Origin: Halospina sp040196175
Lineage (GTDB): Bacteria > Pseudomonadota > Gammaproteobacteria > Pseudomonadales > Oleiphilaceae
Assembly: GCF_040196175.1 (NCBI RefSeq)
Contig: NZ_JBEFNF010000006.1
Span: 124,001-188,000 of the forward strand
Direction: 5' to 3'
DNA: 64,000 bases
Below the pieces are notes generated by a model. The model ran no database searches. It saw nothing but the letters and a program-made list of their open reading frames with translations, and was not told the DNA's origin. Positions within the stretch are counted from its first letter, which is position 1; every line of letters begins with the position of its first letter. Below are positions 1 to 8,736 of this stretch, one piece after another. The position numbers and the translations under genes are program-made.

Positions 1-402
1 GCGCAGATAATCCACGATGCTCTTGGCCTGGGCGAATCCAGTCCCCGCCACCACCAGTAGAAGCGGCATCTGTGGTGGCTCGGTCAGGAAGGCTTCGCCA
101 TAGGGCATGGAGATCCGGGCGCAGCCTTCGTGGCGGAGATACGCCATCACTTCACTGGCGTTTTCCCATTCCGGCGGCGCCTGGATGTGCAATGTCAGCT
201 GTTCGGCGCCGGGCGCGCTGGCAATGGAGAACCAGGCCGGATCCCGACCCGGCAGGTGGATGGCCAGATACTGGCCCGCACTGAAAGGCACGGGCCGCCC
301 ATGAGGCCACTCGAACCTGACCTGATAGATGTGATTACCAACCTGCCCGATTTCATTGAGATGGAACAGGTCTGTCTTAGGCTGTTGCGCGTTGACGTTC
401 AT
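1..402 (-). CDS. fre: NAD(P)H-flavin reductase, N-terminal 134 residues (cut by window edge)
   Basis: Reading leftward from an ATG at 402 gives an open frame that runs off the window, so the C-terminal part is missing. The visible part has a ferredoxin-reductase-type FAD/FMN barrel with FSAGQYLAIHLPG near residues 40-52 and WFSIASAP near 58-65. It then enters the NAD(P)-binding domain at LLLVVAGTGFAQAKSI. This matches the Fre/LuxG family, which supplies reduced flavin. It starts 33 bases downstream of ubiD on the same strand, a common pairing: UbiD needs prenylated reduced FMN. A GAGGAG-type ribosome site lies just before the ATG. Confidence 0.85.
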   Translation of the reverse strand, partial: MNVNAQQPKTDLFHLNEIGQVGNHIYQVRFEWPHGRPVPFSAGQYLAIHLPGRDPAWFSIASAPGAEQLTLHIQAPPEWENASEVMAYLRHEGCARISMPYGEAFLTEPPQMPLLLVVAGTGFAQAKSIVDYLR

Positions 403-435
403 ACTCTCCTCTTACGCGCGCCAGGCCAGCACGGT

Positions 436-1902
436 TCAGTCGAGACCGAGCTGCGGCCAGAGTTCGTCCACCCGGCGCTTAACGTCGTCGCTCATGCTGA
501 TGGGGCGCCCCCACTCTCGATCAGTCTCCCCGGCCCACTTAGTGGTGGCGTCCAAGCCCATCTTGGAACCCAGTCCGGCCACCGGCGAAGCGAAATCCAG
601 GTAATCGATGGGCGAGTTATCCACCAGGGTGGTGTCGCGGGTCGGGTCCATACGGGTCGTGATCGCCCAGATTACGTCCTGCCAGTCGCGGGCGTTAATG
701 TCGTCATCCACCACGATCACGAACTTGGTGTACATGAACTGGCGGAGGAAAGACCATACACCCATCATGACGCGCTTGGCATGGCCCGGATACTGTTTCT
801 TCATGGTCACAACGGCCATGCGGTAGGAGCAGCCCTCGGGCGGTAGATAGAAATCGACAATCTCCGGGAACTGCTTGCGCAGGATGGGCACGAACACCTC
901 GTTCAGGGCCACGCCCAACACCGCCGGTTCGTCGGGTGGGCGCCCCGTATAGGTGCTGTGGTAAATCGGATTTTTCCGGTGAGTAACACGCTCCACCGTG
1001 AACACAGGGAAGGTTTCCACTTCGTTGTAATAACCGGTGTGGTCTCCGAAGGGCCCCTCGGGCGCTGTGTCATCCGGGTAGATATAGCCTTCCAGAATGA
1101 TCTCAGCACTGGCCGGCACCTGCAGCTCGCCAACACCGGCGTTGACCAGCTCCGTACGGGAACCACGCAGAAGCCCGGCAAACGCGTATTCTGAAAGCGT
1201 ATCCGGAACCGGCGTCACCGCGCCCAGAATAGTGGCCGGGTCAGCGCCCAATGCCACAGCCACCGGAAAAGGTTCGCCCGGATGCTGCTGTTGCCACTGC
1301 TGCAAATCCTGGGCACCGCCACGATGGGCCAGCCAGCGCATAATCAGACGGTTACGCCCAATACGCTGCTGGCGGTAAATGCCCATATTCTGGCGTTCTT
1401 TCTCCGGTCCACGCGTGACCACCAGTGGCCAGGTGATCAACGGCCCCGCATCCCCGGGCCAACAGGTCTGAACCGGCAGCTGGTACAGGTCCACATCCTG
1501 GCCCTCCCGAACCACCTCCTGACAAGGCGCGGAACGCAAGATCTTCGGCCCCATCTTCATGACCTGACGGAAGATCGGCATCTTGTCAAAAGCATCCCGG
1601 AACCCCTTGGGTGGCTCGGGCTCTTTCAGGAAAGCCAGCAGTTCGCCAATCTCACGCAGGCTGTCGACACTGTCGCGCCCCATCCCCAGCGCCACGCGCC
1701 TGGGCGTGCCGAAAAGGTTCGCGAGTACAGGCATGTCATGGCCGGTGGGGTTCTCGAACAGGAGCGCTGGGCCCTCACGACGCAGGGTCCGATCAGCGAT
1801 CTCGGTCATCTCAAGGTTCGGATCCACCTCGGTGGTGATACGCTTGAGTTCGCCCTGCTGTTCCAGCTGCTCGATGAAGTCGCGCAGGTCTTTGTATTTC
1901 AT
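436..1902 (-). CDS. ubiD: 4-hydroxy-3-polyprenylbenzoate decarboxylase
   Basis: UbiD decarboxylates 3-polyprenyl-4-hydroxybenzoate in ubiquinone synthesis, using prenylated FMN made by UbiX. The 488-residue protein is near the E. coli length of about 497. It shows the family N-terminus MKYKDLRDFIEQLEQQGELK, the cofactor/metal segment NMGIYRQQR (172-180), MRWLAHRGGA (188-197), and the acidic catalytic stretch AEIILEGYIYPDD (266-278) with EGPFGDHTGYY (282-292). It lies downstream of rho and upstream of fre on the same strand. The 90-base gap to rho shows no clear terminator. Confidence 0.97.
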   Translation of the reverse strand: MKYKDLRDFIEQLEQQGELKRITTEVDPNLEMTEIADRTLRREGPALLFENPTGHDMPVLANLFGTPRRVALGMGRDSVDSLREIGELLAFLKEPEPPKGFRDAFDKMPIFRQVMKMGPKILRSAPCQEVVREGQDVDLYQLPVQTCWPGDAGPLITWPLVVTRGPEKERQNMGIYRQQRIGRNRLIMRWLAHRGGAQDLQQWQQQHPGEPFPVAVALGADPATILGAVTPVPDTLSEYAFAGLLRGSRTELVNAGVGELQVPASAEIILEGYIYPDDTAPEGPFGDHTGYYNEVETFPVFTVERVTHRKNPIYHSTYTGRPPDEPAVLGVALNEVFVPILRKQFPEIVDFYLPPEGCSYRMAVVTMKKQYPGHAKRVMMGVWSFLRQFMYTKFVIVVDDDINARDWQDVIWAITTRMDPTRDTTLVDNSPIDYLDFASPVAGLGSKMGLDATTKWAGETDREWGRPISMSDDVKRRVDELWPQLGLD

Positions 1903-1992
1903 CGATGCCTCGAGGAGTGGGAATCAAAGGATAGGAACGAGAGGCAGGCATCATAGGCTCCTGCTTCCCGTTCCCTGTTACTTACACCTCAA

Positions 1993-3255
<1,263 letters not shown>

Positions 3256-3445
3256 AGATTGTCTGGGATTACGTCTGGATGGATAGGATGAAGTTGGTTG
3301 TTATCAGACTGCCGGGGAAGCGTATGTCCGGATTGCCCGGTTTCTGCCGATCAGGGGCGATCCAGTGAAGCCAGAGTCAGAACGGAGATCCGGGATTGGC
3401 GGATTAGTGGGGCACTGATCCGCCCGCCTTGAATCAGGAAATATC

Positions 3446-3474
3446 AAAATACACCATTTTCAGGGGCAGTGCAA
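3446..3474 (-). promoter_or_regulatory. Candidate sigma70 promoter for rho
   Basis: On the minus strand, TTGCAC (3474-3469) and TATTTT (3451-3446) are separated by 17 bases. Transcription would start about 180 bases before the rho ATG. The rest of the 313-base rho-moaB gap (3256-3568) shows no other gene; it holds the rho leader and whatever promoter drives moaB. Confidence 0.45.
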
Positions 3475-3568
3475 AACCCCCATGCTTACCTCGCAGGAGG
3501 CATTGGTTCAGCCCATGGCGGGCCTTACCATAGCCCCATCAAGGACCTGTCACAGGAGATCCGACTCT

Positions 3569-4144
3569 ATGGCCGCAGCCAGTGAATTTGTGCCCCTCAA
3601 TCTTGCTATCCTGACAATCTCAGACAGCCGGGGGGCCTGTGAAGACAGCTCCGGGCAGTTCCTGGTGGATGCCGCCCTGGAGGCAGGCCACAGCGTCGTG
3701 GCACGGCGCCTTCTGCACGACGACACCTGTCTGATGCGGGCGCTGGTCAGCCGCTGGATTGCCGATCCGCACATTCAAAGCATTCTGATCACCGGCGGTA
3801 CTGGTCTGCAGGAGCGGGACAGCACCCCTGAGTCTCTGGGACCGCTGTTCGACAAGACCGTTGAGGGCTTTGGTGAAGAATTCCGCCGCCTCTCGGCGCA
3901 GGAAATCGGTAACAGCACCATCCAATCGCGCGCCCTGGCGGGACTGGCGAATCACACCGTCGTTTTCTGCATGCCAGGCTCCACCGGCGCCTGCCGCACC
4001 GCCTGGGAAGGCATTGTCCGCGACCAGCTCGACAGCCGCCATCGCCCTTGCAACTTTGCCGCCCTCATCCAGCGTAAACCGGAAAAAGACCTCAGCGGAT
4101 TGGATCAGCCCATTCCACTGGATGCCGCCCGGGGAGCAAACTGA
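3569..4144 (+). CDS. moaB: Molybdenum cofactor biosynthesis protein B
   Basis: MoaB/MogA-family protein that binds molybdopterin and adenylates it before metal insertion. The 191-residue product carries NLAILTISDSRGACEDSSGQ near the N-terminus, ILITGGTGLQERDSTPE near 70-88 and the FCMPGSTGACRTAWEGIV substrate-binding segment near 136-153. The frame is open to 3482, but the ATG at 3569 was chosen because an AGGAG site precedes it and it matches the family N-terminus. Its TGA overlaps the moeA ATG by one base, so the two are translationally coupled. Confidence 0.93.
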   Translation: MAAASEFVPLNLAILTISDSRGACEDSSGQFLVDAALEAGHSVVARRLLHDDTCLMRALVSRWIADPHIQSILITGGTGLQERDSTPESLGPLFDKTVEGFGEEFRRLSAQEIGNSTIQSRALAGLANHTVVFCMPGSTGACRTAWEGIVRDQLDSRHRPCNFAALIQRKPEKDLSGLDQPIPLDAARGAN

Positions 4145-5364
4145 TGGCCGGCGCCGACACACTGATCAGCGTGGATGAGGCCCGGGCCCAGCTGATGCAA
4201 GCCGCCCGGATTCTGCCCGGCACCGAAACCACGCCCCTGAACGGGGCGCTCCAGCGGATCCTGGCTGACAGTCCGGTTTCAGCAGTACAGGTACCACCGG
4301 CAGACAATAGCGCCGTCGATGGCTATGCCCTGCGTGCAGGAGACGCACAGGCGCAAACTTTGCCCGTCTCTCAGCGCCTCCCCGCCGGGCAGGCACCGCA
4401 GCCACTGGAACCGGGGACTGCCGCCCGCATTTTTACTGGCGCCGCCATTCCGGAGGGCGCCGACACCGTTGTGATGCAGGAGAACACGCAAGCCGAAGGC
4501 AACCAGATTCGGCTGCTCCAGAGCCCAGCCGCTCATCAGAACATCCGGCGCGCGGGCCAGGACATCGATACCGGCGCCACGCTGATCAACGCCGGTACCC
4601 GGCTGGACCCCTGGCATCTGGGGCTTCTGGCCTCCGCCGGGCTACCGCAGGTCACCACCTTCCGGCCCTTGCGCGTGGCCATCATCAGCAGCGGTGACGA
4701 GCTGGTCCCGCCCGGCCAGCCTCTTGAACCGGGGCAGATCCACAACTCCAACCAACCCATGCTGACCACACTGGTGCGCGCCGCCGGCTGGGACCCTGTC
4801 CCCTTCCACACCATGGCCGATACCCTCGAAACCACAAAGCAAACACTGGCCCAGGCCTCACAACAGGCGGATGCGATTCTCACCACCGGCGGCGTCTCAG
4901 TGGGTGAAGAGGACCACATCCGCGACGCTATCCAGGCGCTGGGCGAACTGAATCTATGGCGCATGGCCATCAAGCCCGGCAAGCCGCTGGCTTTTGGTCA
5001 TATCAGTGACACGCCAGTACTCGGGTTGCCCGGCAACCCAGCCGCGGTTCTGGTCACCTTTCTGATCCTGGGCCGCCCCTTCCTGAGAGCTTGCCAGGGG
5101 GAAAGCGGTGAACTCATGCCTCAGGCCTACCCGCTACCCGCGAGGTTCACAGTGGACCGGCCTCAGGGTCGGCGCGAGTTCCAACGGGTACGCTGCCGCT
5201 CCAGCGAGGGCCGAAGCTGGCTTGAGCCTGCCCCGACCCAGAGCTCGGGCGTTCTCAGTAGTGCCTGCTGGTCGCACGGCCTGGCGGTCATTCCGGAGCA
5301 CCAGAGCGTGGAAGCAGGGGATCTGATTTCATTCATGCCGTTTGCGGAGCTGCTCTATGGCTGA
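4144..5364 (+). CDS. moeA: Molybdopterin molybdenumtransferase
   Basis: MoeA inserts molybdate into adenylated molybdopterin. The 406-residue length is typical. Family motifs are visible: PPADNSAVDGYALRAGD (about 55-71), ARIFTGAAIPEGADTVVMQE (about 97-116), the central MoCF-type domain with RVAIISSGDELVPPGQPLEPGQIHNSN, TTGGVSVGEEDHI, and KPGKPLAFG followed by VLGLPGNPAAVLVTF. It overlaps moaB upstream and moaD downstream (8 bases), so moaB-moeA-moaD-moaE is a tight operon. Confidence 0.96.
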   Translation: MAGADTLISVDEARAQLMQAARILPGTETTPLNGALQRILADSPVSAVQVPPADNSAVDGYALRAGDAQAQTLPVSQRLPAGQAPQPLEPGTAARIFTGAAIPEGADTVVMQENTQAEGNQIRLLQSPAAHQNIRRAGQDIDTGATLINAGTRLDPWHLGLLASAGLPQVTTFRPLRVAIISSGDELVPPGQPLEPGQIHNSNQPMLTTLVRAAGWDPVPFHTMADTLETTKQTLAQASQQADAILTTGGVSVGEEDHIRDAIQALGELNLWRMAIKPGKPLAFGHISDTPVLGLPGNPAAVLVTFLILGRPFLRACQGESGELMPQAYPLPARFTVDRPQGRREFQRVRCRSSEGRSWLEPAPTQSSGVLSSACWSHGLAVIPEHQSVEAGDLISFMPFAELLYG

Positions 5365-5617
5365 ATCCAGTATCGCCCTCCGATTCTTTGCAAGCCTGCG
5401 CGAACGCTTGGGTACCGGGGAAGAGCAGTTGCCAGCCAATAACATTGCCTGTGTTGGAGATGTGCTGGAACAGCTGCGCCAGCGTGGCAGTGAGTGGACT
5501 CAACTGCTGCACGGTGACCGCGTGCTCATGGCGGTCAATCAGGCCATGGCCCGCGAGGATACCCCGGTCCAGCCAGGCGACGAAGTTGCCTTTTTCCCGC
5601 CGGTAACCGGAGGCTGA
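5357..5617 (+). CDS. moaD: Molybdopterin synthase sulfur carrier subunit
   Basis: Small ubiquitin-fold sulfur carrier of molybdopterin synthase. The 86-residue protein ends in the required Gly-Gly (FFPPVTGG), where the thiocarboxylate forms. The internal ATG at 5357 (MAESSIALRFFASLRERLG) is preferred to an in-frame ATG at 5342 because GGAG lies 6 bases before it and the longer form adds nothing conserved. It overlaps moeA by 8 bases and is followed one base later by moaE, its partner subunit. Confidence 0.94.
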   Translation: MAESSIALRFFASLRERLGTGEEQLPANNIACVGDVLEQLRQRGSEWTQLLHGDRVLMAVNQAMAREDTPVQPGDEVAFFPPVTGG

Positions 5618-5618
5618 T

Positions 5619-6083
5619 ATGCTCCGAATCCAGTCTGCCCCCCTGGTCACGGAACCGGCATTAACCCTGCTGGAGGGCGACGCTCCTGCGATAGGCGCCG
5701 TCTGCAGCTTCACCGGCCTGGCCCGGGATCTGGGCGACCACAGTGGCGTTGAGAGTCTGTTTCTGGAGCACTACCCGGGTATGACTGAAGCCGCTATACA
5801 GGATGTGATCGAAAAAGCGGCGCAACGCTGGGCAATCCACCGCACGGCGGTACTGCATCGTGTAGGCGAGATTCAGGCAGCCGAGCGGATCGTTTTTGTG
5901 GGCGTCAGCAGCCGTCACCGCCAAGAAGCCTTCGAGGCCTGCCAGTTCATAATGGACTATCTGAAAACCAGCGCGCCTTTCTGGAAGAAAGAAATAACAG
6001 CGGATGGCGAGGGAGAATGGGTGGAGCAGAAAGTCAGTGACCGCGAGGCAGCGCTACGCTGGTCAGACTCAGACAGTGCCTGA
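5619..6083 (+). CDS. moaE: Molybdopterin synthase catalytic subunit
   Basis: MoaE converts cPMP to molybdopterin with sulfur from MoaD. The 154-residue protein (E. coli 150) has GAVCSFTGLARD (about 26-37), LFLEHYPGMTE (47-57), HRVGEIQAAERIVFVGVSSRHRQEAF in two stretches (about 80-106) and the active-site segment DYLKTSAPFWKKE with its catalytic lysines. It closes the rightward operon. Its last 15 bases overlap the convergent mobA gene. moaC is not in the window, and moaA is far away in the nar operon. Confidence 0.96.
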   Translation: MLRIQSAPLVTEPALTLLEGDAPAIGAVCSFTGLARDLGDHSGVESLFLEHYPGMTEAAIQDVIEKAAQRWAIHRTAVLHRVGEIQAAERIVFVGVSSRHRQEAFEACQFIMDYLKTSAPFWKKEITADGEGEWVEQKVSDREAALRWSDSDSA

Positions 6084-6671
6084 CTCGGGAGTGCTGCGGA
6101 CCCGAGCCTGATCCGCAGGCTGGTTCACATTGATAAAGCCTTGCGCCATGGCGCGGCAATCCATCCATTCCGCACCCAGCTGCTCCGCCAGAGCCAATGC
6201 CCGACGCTCGCCACGGCAGAGATAGCGTTCAACGCGACCCAGCAGCGCCACCGGGTAGTAACCGTGCAGCGGGTGACGCCGGTCCCCGGTATCCGAAAGA
6301 CAGGGAATGGCTGGACGGCACCGTGCCGCTTCCAGAATCTGGACTGCCCAGCCCGGGGGCAGGCCTGGCGTATCGCAGGGAGCCGTTATGACGCCCATGA
6401 ACCCCTGCATCCGCGCCCAGCGCAAGCCCTCGGTCAGCCCCGCCACGGGGCCGGCCTCGGGAAAGGCGCAGTCGGGCAGAATGGTATCCGCCCAACTGCT
6501 GTAACGATCCATGTTACGGTTGGCACTGATCGCCATGGAGGCGACGACCGGCGACAGAACGTCAACCAGATGGGCCACATAGGCGCGCTCGTCGAGCCTC
6601 AGAAGCCCTTTGTCTTCACCACCTATCCGGTTTCCGCGGCCACCCGCGAGAATCAGACCACCAACCACCAT
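6069..6671 (-). CDS. mobA: Molybdenum cofactor guanylyltransferase
   Basis: MobA attaches GMP to Mo-molybdopterin to make the bis-MGD cofactor that NarG uses. The 200-residue protein opens with the nucleotidyltransferase signature GLILAGGRGNRIGGEDKGLL; FPEAGPVAGLTEGLRWA and ITAPCDTPGLP follow. The ATG at 6671 was chosen because GAGAGG lies 4 bases before it and the signature starts at once. An upstream in-frame ATG at 6695 would add 8 residues but has no clear ribosome site. It lies 40 bases after trxA on the same strand and overlaps moaE convergently. Confidence 0.93.
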   Translation of the reverse strand: MVVGGLILAGGRGNRIGGEDKGLLRLDERAYVAHLVDVLSPVVASMAISANRNMDRYSSWADTILPDCAFPEAGPVAGLTEGLRWARMQGFMGVITAPCDTPGLPPGWAVQILEAARCRPAIPCLSDTGDRRHPLHGYYPVALLGRVERYLCRGERRALALAEQLGAEWMDCRAMAQGFINVNQPADQARVRSTPESGTV

Positions 6672-6710
6672 ACTGCCTCTCAGCGCCTCGGCCATGCCCG
6701 GGCGGGCGTA

Positions 6711-7037
6711 TCACAGGTTACTGTCGAGGAAGGCCGTCAACTGCGATTTGGACAGCGCACCTACCTTGGTGGCGTCCACGTCACCGTTCTTGAACAGCAT
6801 CAGGGTCGGTATGCCCCGGATGTTGAAGCGCGGCGGTGTTTGCTGGTTCTCGTCGATGTTGAGCTTGGCGATCTTGAGCTTGCCCTCGTATTCGTCCGCG
6901 ATTTCCTCGAGAACCGGGTGGATCATCTTGCAGGGCCCGCACCATTCAGCCCAATAGTCTACAAGAACCGGCACGTCCGACTTGAGGACCTCGTCTTCGA
7001 AGGTGCCATCAGTCACGCTCACAATGTTGTCGCTCAT
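6711..7037 (-). CDS. trxA: Thioredoxin 1
   Basis: Cytosolic dithiol reductant of 108 residues, the E. coli TrxA length. The active site WCGPCK is at residues 32-37. The cis-proline segment RGIPTLMLFKNG is near 73-84. The frame continues upstream to 7082, but the ATG at 7037 (MSDNIVSVTDGTFEDEV) matches the family and follows a GGAAGTAGGG ribosome site. trxA usually sits directly before rho; here mobA and the Moco operon lie between them. Confidence 0.97.
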   Translation of the reverse strand: MSDNIVSVTDGTFEDEVLKSDVPVLVDYWAEWCGPCKMIHPVLEEIADEYEGKLKIAKLNIDENQQTPPRFNIRGIPTLMLFKNGDVDATKVGALSKSQLTAFLDSNL

Positions 7038-7221
7038 CGCCCTACTTCCAAATTGCCGCTGTATGAATGGGAATTGACGCATCGCGCCCGGTTGTTACCG
7101 AACACGCTGGCTTTCCCTCTGTTACATAGACCGTTCCGCAGGTTAGTATCCGGCTCAGGAAACCAGCCCTGGACACGGCGCTGTTCAGAATATATGGGCT
7201 TTCAACAGGATTTCAAGACAG

Positions 7222-8736
7222 GTGACTTCTCCGAAAAGTTCCCAGGATGCCCCCCGGCTACTGGCCGCCGTCGACCTAGGCTCCAACAGCTTCCACATGG
7301 TTGTAGCTCAGGCCGCTCACGGCGAGATCCGCACCATTGAAAAGATGGGCGAGAAGGTCCAGCTGGGTGGCGGGCTGGACAGCGACAACTACCTCTCCCC
7401 TGAAGCAAGCGAGCGCGGCCTGGCCTGCCTGCAGCGTTTCGCCCAGCGCATCCGCAGCATGAAGGCCGACTCAGTGCGGGTAGTGGGCACCAATGCGTTG
7501 CGCGCGGCACGCAACGCGGATCACTTCATCCAGGCCGCCGAGCAGACACTGGGCTGCCCGGTTGAGATCGTGGCCGGGCGCGAGGAAGCACGACTGATCT
7601 ATCTGGGCGTTTCCCACACCCTCTCAGATGACATCGGCCCCCGCCTGGTCATCGACATTGGCGGCGGCAGCACGGAATTCATCATCGGCGAGCGCTTTGA
7701 AGCCCTTGAGACGGAAAGTCTGCACATGGGCTGCGTCTCGTTCCGCAACAGCTACTTCCCGGATGGCAAAATCTCACGCAAACGCATGGATAACGCCATC
7801 ACCCACGCGCGCCAGGAGCTGCTCAACATCCAGCAGCGCTTCCGCCGCCGGGGCTGGCAAAGCTGTGTCGGCTCTTCCGGTTCCATCAAAGCCATCGCCG
7901 GTGTAGTGAGCGAGCTCAGGCTGGCCCGTGAAGGCGTTACCTGGGAGGCCATGAAATCGCTGCGCAAACGCCTGATCGACATTGGCAAAGCAGACAAACT
8001 GGATAGCATAGGCGTACGCGAGGATCGACGCAGCATCTTTCCGGCAGGCTTCGCGATCCTCTATGCGGCCTTCGAAGCCCTGGATATCGAGTCGCTGAGC
8101 TTTGCCGACGGCGCCCTGCGCGAGGGCGTGCTCTATGATCTTCTGGGGCGGGACAACCACGAGGATGTGCGTGAACGCACCATCCAGGCGCTGCAGGGAC
8201 GCTATTCCGTAGACCTGGATCACGCCGCAGCCGTAGAGGCCACGGCTACCCGCGCACTGAAAGAGGTCAGCCCGGCGTGGGGGCTGGAAAGCGGCTATTA
8301 CCACAACCTGCTTTGCTGGGCCTGTAGGGTGCACGAAATCGGGTTGGCACTCAGTCACACCCAGTACCATAAGCATGGCGCCTACCTGATGACCCATTCG
8401 GACCTCCCAGGGTTTTCTCAGGATGATCAGCGTGCACTGGCAACCCTGGTTCGCACGCACAGGCGCAAGTTCCACAACGGTCTGTTCAAGCACCTGTATA
8501 CGGACGAGATCCAGCCCATCAAGCGGCTTGCCGTGATACTGCGGCTCGCGGTGCTATTGCAGCACGCGCGTACCGGCGAGGCTCCGCCGCCGTTCAGTCT
8601 CAGTGCCAAAGGCCCAAGGCTGACAATCGCCTTACCGGATGACTGGCTGCAGGCCCACCCGCTGACGCGCGCGGACCTGATCAGCGAACGCGACACCATC
8701 AAACAGGCGGACATCAACCTGGTCGTTCAGGAGTAG
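7222..8736 (+). CDS. ppx: Exopolyphosphatase
   Basis: Ppx/GppA phosphatase that releases phosphate from polyphosphate ends or acts on pppGpp. The 504-residue length fits Ppx. ASKHA-fold motifs are AAVDLGSNSFHMVVAQ (about 15-30), VVGTNALRAARN (about 94-105) and VIDIGGGSTEFIIGE (about 142-156). The C-terminal part carries an HD-like domain with CRVHEIGLALSHTQYHKHGAYL. The start is GTG at 7222. It diverges from trxA and its end overlaps the convergent yheS by 10 bases. The trxA/ppx neighbourhood is usual in Pseudomonas relatives. Confidence 0.95.
   Translation: MTSPKSSQDAPRLLAAVDLGSNSFHMVVAQAAHGEIRTIEKMGEKVQLGGGLDSDNYLSPEASERGLACLQRFAQRIRSMKADSVRVVGTNALRAARNADHFIQAAEQTLGCPVEIVAGREEARLIYLGVSHTLSDDIGPRLVIDIGGGSTEFIIGERFEALETESLHMGCVSFRNSYFPDGKISRKRMDNAITHARQELLNIQQRFRRRGWQSCVGSSGSIKAIAGVVSELRLAREGVTWEAMKSLRKRLIDIGKADKLDSIGVREDRRSIFPAGFAILYAAFEALDIESLSFADGALREGVLYDLLGRDNHEDVRERTIQALQGRYSVDLDHAAAVEATATRALKEVSPAWGLESGYYHNLLCWACRVHEIGLALSHTQYHKHGAYLMTHSDLPGFSQDDQRALATLVRTHRRKFHNGLFKHLYTDEIQPIKRLAVILRLAVLLQHARTGEAPPPFSLSAKGPRLTIALPDDWLQAHPLTRADLISERDTIKQADINLVVQE

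Noticed and set aside
6141..7340. 399-codon rightward frame across mobA, trxA and the start of ppx
   Set aside because: Antisense to two clear genes and crossing a third; no domain and no start signal.
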